A stretch of 64,000 nt of DNA from Saprospiraceae bacterium (lineage in GTDB: Bacteria; Bacteroidota; Bacteroidia; Chitinophagales; Saprospiraceae). Below, piece by piece: positions 18,367 to 27,759 of the stretch. The notes under the pieces were generated by a model, which was not told the DNA's origin, ran no database searches, and saw nothing but the letters and a program-made list of their open reading frames with translations. A program made the position numbers and the translations under genes. The first letter of the stretch is position 1, and every line of letters begins with the position of its first letter. The stretch lies in assembly GCA_016717145.1 (NCBI GenBank), contig JADKGD010000015.1, positions 109,101-173,100 of the forward strand, written 5' to 3'.

Positions 18367-19966
18367 TTCTTTTGTATATTATAATATAGTTATCAGTTAG
18401 GGTCTTGTATCTTAAAGCATCATTATCAAAAAAATAAGAAGGTACATTATTTTTATCCATTTCAGCAACACCAACCTGATGATAGTTGATCATCTCAAAA
18501 GTAAAGATCCAATTATATAAAAAATGATCAGATTCATCCTTCATATTAATGGAAATGCTGTTTTGTATATGGATAAGGTATTCAGGCTTGTTTTTTTCTA
18601 AAAACTGTTTGGTGTCCTTTTGATATTGAAGATATTCCTTTGAAGGAATATGCAAAAAACCAACATACACATGAGGAATATTCAAAATTTTATCACATTC
18701 ATAATATACTTGAGGCTCAGAACCGAACACATAAATTTTGTCATTTACTTGTAATTTTCGATTGAGATAAGTAATCATCCTGTCAAGTGCAAAATTAGGA
18801 TTTGCGCCATAAACAAACCGATATACGTCAGAAACTTTGGCTATATAATTTACGTTTTTTGTTGTATTTATTTGATAAAAAATTAAAAAAAGCAAGCTTA
18901 TGGCCAATACAATATTGACCTTCACATTTTTAACTATTAATGGAATCAAATTTCCGGAAAGCATAGCCACGGAAGGTATTACCATTAACCAGTAATGGCC
19001 GTAAAATCTGTACCCAGGGAAAGTGCTGAAAAAAGAAAATATAAAAAATAACAGTAGAAAAGTTGCCGCAGCCTTATTGCTACCTTTTATAAAATAACTG
19101 CCGGCAGCCAAAATGATACCCAACCCCGGAAATATAAATAATGGCCAATAAGTCCTGAATACAGATTGTAAAAAGCTGATAAGATACAATTTACCCGAAG
19201 CCCAACTAATTGTCGACAAATATGTACCGGATGGTTTTATCCATATCCAATCAATCATTTCATCAAAACTCCCTATTATGCTTATGTAGCCTATTAATGG
19301 TAAAATCAAACATAAGCCTCCAATTGTAAACATTCCTATGCCTTTTAGAACATCATTTTTATTGGTTTTTAAAGTCGTAATTAATAGAAACAACACGGGT
19401 ACAATAAAGTAAATGGCATGTTGTCTTACCATGGCAGCAAACCCAAAAAAGAATCCTGCCCACAATAACTGTCTCGTATTTTTACCTGGTTTCAATTTTG
19501 TTATAAAAAAAAGAGACAGTAAAATCATAGCAATAAAAAAGTACTCACTTAATATGGCAAAACCAACAAAATTAGTAATTAAAACAAGCTGGAAATATAT
19601 AGCAGCAGCAATAAAGGAATTTTGACTATTGTTACATAATGCCTGTCCAAGCTTGTATATCAGCACACCAATACCTATCTGCATGAGGACTAAGCCAACG
19701 TGAAGCAAGATGTTATTGTAACCAAAAATTAAATCAAATATACCATACGCAAAAAAAATGCCCGGAGGCTTGATTTCATAAAAATCCACATAAGGTTTAA
19801 ATCCCCTCATAAACATCTTCCCCATATATAAATATGTACCTTCATCTCTGTCCAGCGGGATATCCAGATACCTGAGTCTGGACATTAAAAAGGATACAAA
19901 AGATACTACAAGCGCCGTTAAATAAAGATAATAAGAAGCTGACTTTTTTTCATTCAGATCGGTCAT
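18359..19966 (-). CDS. ArnT/GT39-like membrane glycosyltransferase
   Basis: An integral membrane protein of 535 residues with about 11 hydrophobic segments. DIPLDRDEGTYLYMGKMFMRGFKPYVDFYEIKPPG near residue 35 is the periplasmic first loop with the catalytic acidic residues of GT-C enzymes, here in the DRDEG form. Family members transfer a sugar from a polyprenyl-phosphate carrier to lipid A, glycan or protein on the periplasmic side. It heads the overlapping operon with FdtA-like, acyltransferase, GtrA, GtrB and aminotransferase genes, so it is the probable user of the amino sugar. Confidence 0.85.
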   Translation of the reverse strand: MTDLNEKKSASYYLYLTALVVSFVSFLMSRLRYLDIPLDRDEGTYLYMGKMFMRGFKPYVDFYEIKPPGIFFAYGIFDLIFGYNNILLHVGLVLMQIGIGVLIYKLGQALCNNSQNSFIAAAIYFQLVLITNFVGFAILSEYFFIAMILLSLFFITKLKPGKNTRQLLWAGFFFGFAAMVRQHAIYFIVPVLFLLITTLKTNKNDVLKGIGMFTIGGLCLILPLIGYISIIGSFDEMIDWIWIKPSGTYLSTISWASGKLYLISFLQSVFRTYWPLFIFPGLGIILAAGSYFIKGSNKAAATFLLLFFIFSFFSTFPGYRFYGHYWLMVIPSVAMLSGNLIPLIVKNVKVNIVLAISLLFLIFYQINTTKNVNYIAKVSDVYRFVYGANPNFALDRMITYLNRKLQVNDKIYVFGSEPQVYYECDKILNIPHVYVGFLHIPSKEYLQYQKDTKQFLEKNKPEYLIHIQNSISINMKDESDHFLYNWIFTFEMINYHQVGVAEMDKNNVPSYFFDNDALRYKTLTDNYIIIYKRNE

Positions 19967-20080
19967 ACAATGATTGGTTTTTTGTTTAAATGATATGGTT
20001 AAAGAATTTAATCATCATCATTTCAAAACAAAAATATGTAAATAAATCGTAATACAGTAATTAAATACACGATATCTTGT

Positions 20081-20088
20081 TATTTTTG
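20081..20088 (+). promoter_or_regulatory. Possible -7 element (TATTTTTG) before the BKACE gene
   Basis: TATTTTTG fits TAnnTTTG and lies 20 nt before the ATG at 20109. No clear -33 element is visible, and AT-rich DNA gives chance matches, so the call is weak. Confidence 0.3.
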
Positions 20089-20108
20089 AGCCAATGGAAT
20101 ATTAAACA

Positions 20109-20942
20109 ATGCAAAAGTTTATTTTAAATTTTACACCTACGGGTATGATTCCCACTAAGGAACATACACCACATATTCCTGTTTCACCAACTGAAATAGT
20201 GGATGATGTACTTCGTGCACATGAATTAGGCATCACTCTGGTCCATCTCCATGCAAGAGATGAACTTGGCGTGCCAACGTATAAGGTGGCTTATTATGCT
20301 GAAATAATTGAAAAAATAAGGAAGTATGCACAAGAATTGGTCCTTTGTGTATCCTTGAGCGGGCGGAATTTTAATGAATTTGAAAAAAGATCAGAAGTGT
20401 TGTCTATTTGCCCTGATATGGGTTCTTTGACTTTGAGTTCACTCAATTTTTCTGCCTCTGCATCCGTGAATAGCCCGGATATGATCACCAATTTGGCACT
20501 GGCAATGAATAGATTAGGCGTAAAACCCGAGCTGGAAGTCTTTGATTTGGGTATGATAAATTATGCACATTACTTAATAAAAAAAGACATTCTTAAGCCT
20601 CCTTTTTATTTTAATATCATCACTGGAAATGTGGCCGGAATACAGCCAGATCCGGACCAATTGGGTGTAGCACTCAGATATCTGCCCGCTGATAGTTATT
20701 GGGCACTTGGCGGTATTGGTCCTTCCCAATTGAATGCCAATATGATGGCACTTTCCTCAGGTGGAGGGGTAAGAGTTGGCCTGGAAGATAATATATTTTA
20801 TGACCTGTCAAGATCAGTAAAAGCTACCAATGTACAATTGATTCAAAGAATTCATGCCATAGCAGACATTCTGGAGCGGCCACTGATGACAAGTTCAGAG
20901 TTTGGAAATCTGGGATTTTACAACATAAACAGATCTAAATAA
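20109..20942 (+). CDS. BKACE family (DUF849) beta-keto acid cleavage enzyme
   Basis: A zinc-dependent TIM-barrel lyase of 277 residues. The founding member cleaves 3-keto-5-aminohexanoate with acetyl-CoA in lysine fermentation, but the family accepts many beta-keto acids. LVHLHARDELG carries the HxH zinc motif near residues 43-50. GVKPELEVFDLGM holds the Glu that completes the site, and LGGIGPSQLNANMMALSSGGGVRVGLEDN matches the C-terminal substrate-binding loop. No lysine-fermentation genes lie nearby; instead a sugar-type acetyltransferase follows after 49 nt, so the substrate is open. Confidence 0.85.
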   Translation: MQKFILNFTPTGMIPTKEHTPHIPVSPTEIVDDVLRAHELGITLVHLHARDELGVPTYKVAYYAEIIEKIRKYAQELVLCVSLSGRNFNEFEKRSEVLSICPDMGSLTLSSLNFSASASVNSPDMITNLALAMNRLGVKPELEVFDLGMINYAHYLIKKDILKPPFYFNIITGNVAGIQPDPDQLGVALRYLPADSYWALGGIGPSQLNANMMALSSGGGVRVGLEDNIFYDLSRSVKATNVQLIQRIHAIADILERPLMTSSEFGNLGFYNINRSK

Positions 20943-20991
20943 ATTGATTCAATATGCTCTCAGGCACGTAATTTGAGAATAAATAAAGGAT

Positions 20992-21657
20992 ATGAATCAT
21001 AAACAAATATATATCCTCGGCGACAATAAATATGCTCTGAGCATGATATTCGAAACCATTAGTCTTCTTTATGGCCTGGGGACTGAGGTAGGGATTGTAT
21101 GTAACAGACCATTTACCTCCAGGGATGAAGAATTCAATTCCGGTTTGCTTAATTGGCGTACCATACTAAGTGAGGATTTTTATATCGGTCTCAATGACAT
21201 TTGTTTTCTGGCAGGTATGAGTCCTGAATCAAGACAGTTCTTAATAGATATTTACAAAGAAGCAAACATATTTAAAAACCTAAGCCCTTTAATCCACCCA
21301 TCCACATCAATTGCTCAAAATGTTGCCATTCAGAATGGCGTCCGCATAGAACAAGGTACTATTATAGGTCCCTATGCTGACATTGGAAAATATACACTGA
21401 TAAACAGGGGTGCCATCATTGGGCATCATACCACAATAAGTGAAAATGTAAATATAAACCCCGGCGTCATCCTGAATGGTTTGTGTTTAGTTGGTAAAAA
21501 TACCACGATTGGTTCAGGTGCCATCATTAATGAGGGTATTAAAATAGGTGCCAATTGTGTGATAGGGAGCGGATCCCTGGTAACCCGAGACATACCTGAC
21601 GATGTGGTTGCATATGGAAGCCCTGCTAAAATAATAAGGGATAACACATTGCAGTAA
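20992..21657 (+). CDS. PglD/NeuD-like left-handed beta-helix acetyltransferase
   Basis: A 221-residue acyltransferase. An N-terminal Rossmann-like half (QIYILGDNKYALSMIFE) is followed from about residue 95 by imperfect hexapeptide repeats (IAQNVAIQNGVRIEQGTIIG, IGKYTLINRGAIIGHHTTI). The end has VGSGSLVTRD-like and VAYGSPAKIIR motifs typical of the sialic-acid or bacillosamine O/N-acetyltransferase family. The HH in IIGHHTT is placed like the catalytic His of PglD. It may act with the sugar operon 1 kb upstream or with the preceding BKACE gene; neither is proven. Confidence 0.85.
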   Translation: MNHKQIYILGDNKYALSMIFETISLLYGLGTEVGIVCNRPFTSRDEEFNSGLLNWRTILSEDFYIGLNDICFLAGMSPESRQFLIDIYKEANIFKNLSPLIHPSTSIAQNVAIQNGVRIEQGTIIGPYADIGKYTLINRGAIIGHHTTISENVNINPGVILNGLCLVGKNTTIGSGAIINEGIKIGANCVIGSGSLVTRDIPDDVVAYGSPAKIIRDNTLQ

Positions 21658-21805
21658 TTATTTCTTCAGATATAGAAGATATTCCTTCTCAAAACTAAGT
21701 ATTGTACTGATATCACCTACCCAAATAGTTGAATTTTGATATATTATATCGGCATATTTTATATCCAAACTGTTCATTTTAATACCATACATAAATAGTT
21801 TATAC
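21658..21805 (-). pseudogene. Possible remnant of a transferase C-terminus
   Basis: On the minus strand about 45 codons run in one frame to a TAA at 21658-21660. They read like the end of a protein (IKYADIIYQNSTIWVGDI, then EKEYLLYLKK), somewhat like the tails of bacterial sugar transferases. There is no adequate N-terminus. It may be a decayed gene end or chance. Confidence 0.2.
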
Positions 21806-22207
21806 ATATATGCAGAATATAAATATGAAATATTTATATAAAAATTAGGAAATTTGGCGGGGGGGGTATATTTGTTTTAAATATTCTGCATCGATCATGA
21901 AAATTCTTTTTTTTCAATTAAACTAACCACAAACAGGGCACAGAAAATAACAAAATAATGCTACAAAAAGTACTTCTTCCAAAAAAAGAAAGTACGCAGA
22001 TCATAGGCTAATTTAGTTTATGAATACTACAACCGCATATTCCGGATACATGCGATAATGAGTTTAGATTGCCATATTGATCACACTTTCAAAATTTGTG
22101 TTCGATACTCCCGTACCGCATTAGATCTTAAACAGGTCTTTTTGCATGAACTGTTTTTAATTAAAAAAAATCTAAAATTTATTCTACAAAATTAAAAATT
22201 CAATAAA
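21806..22207. other. Intergenic region with a G8 run
   Basis: About 400 nt of AT-rich DNA between the acetyltransferase and the next lipoprotein. It contains an isolated run of eight G at 21859-21866. No gene, RNA or strong promoter is recognised. Confidence 0.3.
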
Positions 22208-23560
22208 ATGAAAAAATTTCAAGTTATCAGTAAGCTTTTTGCTTTTTTATTCGTTTTGTCTGGTATGATCTATATCGGTTGCAATAAGGATGTCCATAAT
22301 TTGCAAGACACAAAAGAAACACCAGGTAACACAGAATTGCGTACCAGGGTAACACCTGCCTTAGAAAATGGGACTTTAAAATTCAATAATCGAGCTGATG
22401 CCTTAGATTATTTGAATGAATTATCTTCCATTATGGAAGCTAATGAAGATAGGCCTTCAAATAGCATCACTGATGAATATGTAAATCCAACTATTGCCCT
22501 CTCTCAAAGCTTAGAAAGTGGTTTGGGTTTTAATTCGTTGTATTCATTAAGTAATAAAGATATTGACGGAGTCTTAATTGACCCGGTTTACTCTGACCCG
22601 GCAATGAATTTAATTCTTAACCAACATTATGAAATTATTATTGGAGATAAGATTTATGTTCATAAACACCCTTCGGAATATTTAAGTATCGATAAAAGTG
22701 ATGTAACAAATCGACAAGTCTTAAGAACAATATTGCCGAATACATTAATTTCTACTGAAAAAATGCATAATGGCATTACAGTTGTAGAGGGCGACAATCG
22801 TATTATAACCAGTATAAAAGAGTGTGATTGCCATTTTGTATTTGAACCAACAGGTACAAAAAATTCACAGAACGGAACAACACAATATAAAATAAAATAT
22901 ACGTGTTTTGGTGTTCAAGGTGGTAATGCATGGTCAATTAAATGGAAAAACCCTGCTGATGCATCTGATTATGGTTATATAAATGGTACATTTAATTTTG
23001 TAAGTCAAAATCAAGAAATTCTTCTATGGTTACCTACTCGCTTATTGAATATTAAGATTGAGTTTTGTGCAACGCTTGATTGTGGAGCGGGGCCAAAACA
23101 GTATTGCTTTGATACAGCAATTTCAACAGCCGAAGAATGTTGCAAGAAATTTCAGAAAATTACTTTTGATACGCCTGTTCCTACTCAAAATTTTAAAATG
23201 AGATCCACTTATGAAAATGGGATAAGCTTCTTTTGGGGTTATTTCAATTATAGTAAAATAGAGTCATTGAATGGCGCGGGTACTTCAAGAGTTAAAGCTA
23301 CAAAACTTGAACAATGGTTAAATGTCAAATATAGAAGAGAAGATTTTTGCACCATTCATGATACTGACGTGGATTATGATGCGTGTTTTAATTGCAAATG
23401 GAATCAAGAAACAGTATATTCTGAGCAAACTATTCCAACCGGTCCTGAAGAAGATACAGAAATAATGTTTCACAAATTAGGTGATGTAGTTTTTGATTAT
23501 AAAATGGGGAAATCGAATTTTGTTGCATTTAAAAGTGTCGTGCCAGATTATTGTCATTAA
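22208..23560 (+). CDS. Unrecognised lipoprotein
   Basis: A 450-residue protein that I do not recognise. The N-terminus is a lipoprotein signal (MKKFQVISKLFAFLFVLSG, lipobox near MIYIGC), so it is probably attached to the outer membrane or periplasmic face. Residues about 60-200 are acidic and helical. Residues 210-330 contain a beta-rich Cys-bearing segment (IKECDCHFVFEP, YTCFGVQGGNAWSIKW). The C-terminal third has scattered Cys (FCTIHDTD, DACFNCKW). There is no T9SS sorting domain. The frame is intact, unlike the three genes that follow. Confidence 0.6.
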   Translation: MKKFQVISKLFAFLFVLSGMIYIGCNKDVHNLQDTKETPGNTELRTRVTPALENGTLKFNNRADALDYLNELSSIMEANEDRPSNSITDEYVNPTIALSQSLESGLGFNSLYSLSNKDIDGVLIDPVYSDPAMNLILNQHYEIIIGDKIYVHKHPSEYLSIDKSDVTNRQVLRTILPNTLISTEKMHNGITVVEGDNRIITSIKECDCHFVFEPTGTKNSQNGTTQYKIKYTCFGVQGGNAWSIKWKNPADASDYGYINGTFNFVSQNQEILLWLPTRLLNIKIEFCATLDCGAGPKQYCFDTAISTAEECCKKFQKITFDTPVPTQNFKMRSTYENGISFFWGYFNYSKIESLNGAGTSRVKATKLEQWLNVKYRREDFCTIHDTDVDYDACFNCKWNQETVYSEQTIPTGPEEDTEIMFHKLGDVVFDYKMGKSNFVAFKSVVPDYCH

Positions 23561-23589
23561 ATAATTATTTTTAATTATATTTAAATAGA

Positions 23590-23618
23590 AGATGGTGTGG
23601 CTAAATCCCACACCATCT
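23590..23618 (+). terminator. Hairpin after the lipoprotein gene
   Basis: GATGGTGTGG (23591-23600) pairs perfectly with CCACACCATC (23608-23617) around a 7-nt loop, extended by one A-T pair. It lies 30 nt after the stop codon. The following T tract is short and mixed with A, so it may be a terminator or an mRNA 3' stabiliser. Confidence 0.6.
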
Positions 23619-23652
23619 CTAAATTTTAAAATACTTTTATACTTTTTGCATT

Positions 23653-24650
23653 ATGAGGCATTTAATACTAATCATCACTATTGTATTCTTCTCAGTTTCA
23701 AATCAAAAGATTAACGCCCAATCTTATAAAGTAGAAATCTTAGACATAGAGTATGATACCTAATAGATTATACATCAATTGCTAATGAAAGAGCGAAACA
23801 GATGTTATTCCCTTTATTATTTTAAAACTTTCACGTTTGACTTTAAGTTTCCTTATTTTGACTTGATGCTTGATTCAATTTATACAGAAAGTGGTGCTGT
23901 TGTGGATATTGGTCCGACAGAAGAGTATGCTATGTACCTATTTTCAACTTCAACAACATTTGAGTTAGATAGGAATTTCGTGTTGATCTGCCTTTAGTGT
24001 CAGATTTTAGATATAAGCAAACAACTATTGCAAATAAAAGAGTATTAATAATAGAATTTAGAAGAGTTCATTTGGATCTTTATTATGATGAACCGAGATT
24101 TGCTACCAGTGATATCTCTTTCCAATATTGGTTTTGGGAAAATGGAGATATTGAGGTGCGATTTGGTCACATTTTTATAGATGAATCAATTTTTAAACCA
24201 GGACTCGGTTGTAAACGTAGAATTGACCCAGAAACACAAGCATATGGTCCAATGATTATATCGATAGCAAATTGGGATAACACAGAAATTATAAACATTT
24301 CTGGGAATTTGGACGATAATCCAGTAATTGATTATGACGCAGATTTTGATTCATTGGGAGGTTTAGTATATATTCCACAAAAAAACACGGTTGTTAGGTT
24401 TAAGAAGGCTACATCGGCAACGACACAAGCTATACAAAATAAACCTATCCCAAATCTGGTGACGGATGTACTCATAGTTCCTGAAGATCTAAGTTATCAG
24501 AAGTATGCAATTTATGATATGGCTGGTAGATTGATGTGTAGCGGTGACCAACGAACATCTATAGATACGGGCATGCTCGCGGCGGGGTATTATGTGCTCA
24601 AACTTCGCGCCGGACATGCCATGTATGCGTACAAATTTCTCAAACAATAG
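23653..24650 (+). pseudogene. Frameshifted secreted protein with T9SS sorting domain
   Basis: The pieces add up to one secreted protein of about 330 residues. ATG 23653 gives a signal peptide (MRHLILIITIVFFSVSNQK, then INAQ) and runs to a stop at 23761. A second frame then reads YLIDYTSIANERAKQML. The first frame resumes at FDFKFPYFDLMLDSIYTESG and ends at 23996. From about 23973 a third frame reads FRVDLPLVSDFRYKQTT onward to 24650 and ends with a T9SS type A tail (YAIYDMAGRLM, MLAAGYYVLKLRAG). At least three indels within 330 nt are needed. No enzyme domain is recognised. Either a decaying gene or local consensus errors. Confidence 0.65.
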
Positions 24651-24662
24651 CATCAAATCATT

Positions 24663-25456
24663 ATGAAAATCGGATTAAAACTTGTGGTTATTTTCCTATG
24701 TAATATGTTTATCATAGCCTTGGTTAGCGGGCAAAAAGGATTCCAACTTGGATTCGGGGTAGGGACGATGATCATGGATTATAATACATTCAGTAGAGGT
24801 AATTTGTTTAAGACTGTCAAAACCAAATCTACAGATGCAGATTTCAATGATCTCAAAATATCAGGAAGTAATCCAGTGTATATAGATGTAAAGTTAGATT
24901 ATTTCTTAAGTCCAAAATTTCAAATTCGGTCTGGTGTACAATATCGATATAGAACCATCAGCTATTATGGATCAAATACTGGTTCTGTCAAAATGTATTC
25001 CATACCTTTGATATTTAATTATCGGGTGCCCTTAAGTAAGGAAAAAGGCATAACACTGGGATGTAAATGGGTTTGACCTTGGATAGATATCTTAATAATA
25101 ATTTTGGAAGTTTTACGATTGAAGAAGGAAATGTAAAGACAGATGTTATTGTAAAAGAAGACTATTACAATGGTGCATTCTCAAGTATAAATGGTTCCTT
25201 TCGATATGGGATAGAATTAGAAAAAGATCTGGGCAAACATGGTCGCATTGGTATACAATTAATGTATTCTTACCTACATACTGGCAATCAAGTGGATATT
25301 TATACTACAATGATACAAAACAAATATGAAGACGCAGTAAATCCATTTTTATTAACATCTACTAAAACAGAAAAAATAAAATATGACGGTAATCAATCAG
25401 GATTTTTACTTGGGTTGAATTATTATTTTGGTCAGTTCAGTTGGAATGTTAAATAA
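24663..25456 (+). pseudogene. Frameshifted outer-membrane beta-barrel protein, copy 1
   Basis: A signal peptide (MKIGLKLVVIFLCNMF, then ALVSGQ) is followed by KGFQLGFGVGTMIMD and alternating beta strands, ending in LNYYFGQFSWNVK, typical of PorT-like or OmpA-fold small outer-membrane barrels. The frame of 24663 stops at 25076 (TLGCKWV), while the rest (GLTLDRYLNNNFG) continues in another frame to 25456. One indel near 25060-25072 joins them to about 260 residues. It lies 12 nt after the preceding T9SS gene and is a paralogue of the next gene. Confidence 0.7.
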
Positions 25457-25510
25457 AATTTCGAATTATATTCACTCAACATTTTCAATTTTAAAATAAA
25501 AACAAAAAAG

Positions 25511-26274
25511 ATGCATCCTAAATTAAAAACTTTAACGCTCGCAATATTTATTGTCGGATGTGCTCTAAATTCAACTGCTCAAAAGGGTTTCCAACTGGGC
25601 TTAGGTATTGGAACATCTTTAGTACAAAAGAAGTTTCAAACCTATTTCTGCTGATTTTAGTGAAGTCAATATCATTGGTAACAAGCCATATTATTTCTCA
25701 TTTCTGCTTGATTACGGTTTTAATCATCGATTAAAACTCAAATCAGGTATAGAAATCAGATTACGATCCATTAGTTATGGCAATTTTGATGATAACCTTA
25801 GTACCGTTATGCTAAGTATACCATGTGTATTTCAATATAATATCCTCAAAATCGAAAAATATGGTCTGAACATAGGTGTGAATCTTGGCGTATCTTTCGA
25901 CAGGTTTAGTGGCTTTAATTATGATTATCGAATCATTCGTAGTGATGAAATAACACAAACCACTTATGATGTCCTCATAAAGTCAGATATTGGTAGCCAA
26001 AATTCGTTTCCTTTTGACAATTTTTCGGGCCGATATGGATTTGTCATTGGCAAAACATTAAGCAAAAATCATGGTCGTCTGGAATTAAATGTACAGTGGA
26101 TGTCACCTAGACGAATTTCATCAAATTTAGATTTTGACATATCCAGAAAAATTGAGACAAACGGTGTTTTAATTTCAGATCAAAATTTTAAACCTTCATA
26201 TAGTCTCATTCAAAAAGGATGTAACATTGGGTTTAAATTATTATTTTGGCCAGTTCAGTTGGAATAAAAACTGA
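25511..26274 (+). pseudogene. Frameshifted outer-membrane beta-barrel protein, copy 2
   Basis: A paralogue of the preceding barrel. ATG 25511 gives a signal peptide (MHPKLKTLTLAIFIVGC, ending NSTAQ) and KGFQLGLGIGTSL, parallel to copy 1. That frame stops at 25654. The next frame reads ISADFSEVNIIGNKPYYFS through most of the barrel. Near 26215, at an A5 run, a third frame gives LGLNYYFGQFSWNKN, matching the end of copy 1, with a stop at 26272-26274. Two indels are required. Likely function is an outer-membrane protein of unknown role. Confidence 0.68.
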
Positions 26275-26288
26275 AACAAATGTTTTAA

Positions 26289-26915
26289 TTACTTCCTTCC
26301 AAAATCTGCAGGTATCTCACCCCATGATTCGGTGTTCCATTTTAGGATTTTGTTTTTGAAGGTATTGGCTTTTAGCCAGGTTTCAGCTCTGGTGATGAGG
26401 TCAAAGATGATGTCGTTGTGTTTGGTACTTTCAAGGGTGGTCTTTGCTTTTTTATTTTTCACCCAGGAAATTGCTGTTTTAGAATCTGTGTAAATGGATG
26501 TATGATCGTTATTGTGTTTTTTGAGCATGGCCAATGCGTGCACAAGTGCAAGGAATTCTCCTATATTGTTAGTGCCATCTTTGAATGGTCCCTGATGAAA
26601 CAAATGTTTTTTAGACATGGTTTCTACGCCTTGATATTCCATGATACCTGGATTCCCACTGCATGCTGCATCAGTAGAGATGCTATCCTGGATGATGTTT
26701 TGGCGGCTTTCATTTTTAGGCGTTGTGGATATCGTCTTTTTTGTGAACTCATGATATTTGCGTTTAATGGCAAATTCTGCTTCTGCCATCGAATCAAAAC
26801 TTTTGTATTGGGCTGCCTGATAACCGACAATTTGTTTCTGGCAATCTTCCCATGAAAGGTAGATTCCTGGTTTGATTCCTTCCCAAACTACGTAATATTT
26901 TTGTTTCTTTGCCAA
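26289..26915 (-). CDS. rnhA: Ribonuclease H1 with N-terminal viroplasmin (hybrid-binding) domain
   Basis: Cleaves the RNA strand of RNA-DNA hybrids. Residues about 4-48 form the RNA-DNA hybrid binding domain (YYVVWEGIKPGIYLSWEDC). The RNase H fold follows, with the four catalytic acids in recognisable places: STDAACSGNPG, NIGEFLALVHALA, IYTDSKTAISWV and, at the end, IPADFGRK. The 208-residue length is typical of Bacteroidota RNase H1. Its promoter lies in a 30-nt gap shared with the divergent tatD. Confidence 0.93.
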   Translation of the reverse strand: MAKKQKYYVVWEGIKPGIYLSWEDCQKQIVGYQAAQYKSFDSMAEAEFAIKRKYHEFTKKTISTTPKNESRQNIIQDSISTDAACSGNPGIMEYQGVETMSKKHLFHQGPFKDGTNNIGEFLALVHALAMLKKHNNDHTSIYTDSKTAISWVKNKKAKTTLESTKHNDIIFDLITRAETWLKANTFKNKILKWNTESWGEIPADFGRK

Positions 26916-26937
26916 AATATTTATTACAATTTAGCGA

Positions 26938-26945
26938 CAAAAGTA
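26938..26945 (-). promoter_or_regulatory. -7 element of rnhA, abutting the tatD start codon
   Basis: On the minus strand TACTTTTG (26945 to 26938) fits TAnnTTTG and lies 22 nt before the rnhA ATG at 26915. It directly abuts the ATG of the divergent tatD gene at 26946. Confidence 0.5.
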
Positions 26946-27566
26946 ATGTTTATAGACACACACGCCCATATTTACAGTAAAGAATTTGTTGATGATTTTG
27001 AAGAGATGCTAATGAGAGCGTCAGAGGCAGGAGTTTCAGATATTTTTATGCCCAATATTGATAGTAAGTCTATCGACAGTATGCTGGAAATAGCTTCAAA
27101 ACATTCGAACTGCCATGCAATGATCGGCCTGCATCCATGTCATGTCAAGGAGGATTATAAGAATGAACTTGATATTGTAGAAAAATACCTGCACGACGAT
27201 AAAATTGTTGGTATTGGAGAGATAGGTATTGATCTTTACTGGGACAAAACTTTTTATCATGAGCAGGAAGATGCTTTCCGTCGACAGATTTTTATGGCAA
27301 AAAGTTCCGGACTACCTTTTGTAATTCATTCACGTGATTCATTGGATATAACCATTGATATCGTATCAGAAATGCAGGATGGCAGTTTAAAAGGTATTTT
27401 TCACTGTTTTAATGGAAGTAAAACGCAAGCTCAGAAAATAATTGACATTGGTTTTATGATGGGTATCGGTGGTGTTATCACGTATAAAAATGCAGGTGTG
27501 GATATTGTAGTAGCTGACATTCCATTGGAATGTTTGGTTTTGGAAACTGATGCGCCAGTCTGTTAG
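26946..27566 (+). pseudogene. tatD: TatD family metal-dependent hydrolase lacking its C-terminus
   Basis: Starting at ATG 26946 (MFIDTHAHIYS) the protein has the TIM-barrel amidohydrolase features: HAH near the start, IGLHPCHV, GIGEIGIDLYWDK, FVIHSRDS and FHCFNG. It ends at LVLETDAPVC, right at the motif that normally reads ETDAPYL and continues for about 40 more residues. At 206 residues it is clearly short of the usual 255-260. No other frame after 27555 supplies the missing end, so this is a deletion or rearrangement, not a simple frameshift. A tRNA-Ser gene follows 194 nt later. Function is doubtful. Confidence 0.75.
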
Positions 27567-27721
27567 TTAATTAAAGAATATGGTTTGTAATAGTTTTAAA
27601 GAAGGAAAGAATATTAAATTAAGGCTGAGTTGAATTATAAAAATAATAAAAAATAAATCCATCCAAGATGCTCAATATCAAGTCAATGAATATTACTAAA
27701 ATAAGAATAGAATAATTTTGT
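27567..27721. other. Spacer between truncated tatD and tRNA-Ser
   Basis: AT-rich DNA with no gene-like frame. It occupies the place where the missing tatD 3' end should be. No copy of the tRNA 3' end, and hence no attachment-site duplication, is seen here. Confidence 0.4.
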
Positions 27722-27752
27722 TTTGATATTAGATGGAATTTTTCAACATTTG
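27722..27752 (+). promoter_or_regulatory. Promoter of tRNA-Ser
   Basis: TTTG at 27722-27725 and AACATTTG at 27745-27752 (7 of 8 positions of TAnnTTTG) are separated by 19 nt, the canonical Bacteroidota spacing. The tRNA begins 8 nt after the -7 element. Confidence 0.6.
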
Positions 27753-27759
27753 CAGTATT

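Noticed and set aside
21859..21866. G8 run as a phase-variation tract
   Set aside because: It is not inside or just upstream of a recognised coding frame.
26418..26855. Plus-strand frame of 145 codons opposite rnhA
   Set aside because: Antisense shadow of the clear RNase H1 gene; composition is Cys/Phe-rich with no family resemblance.
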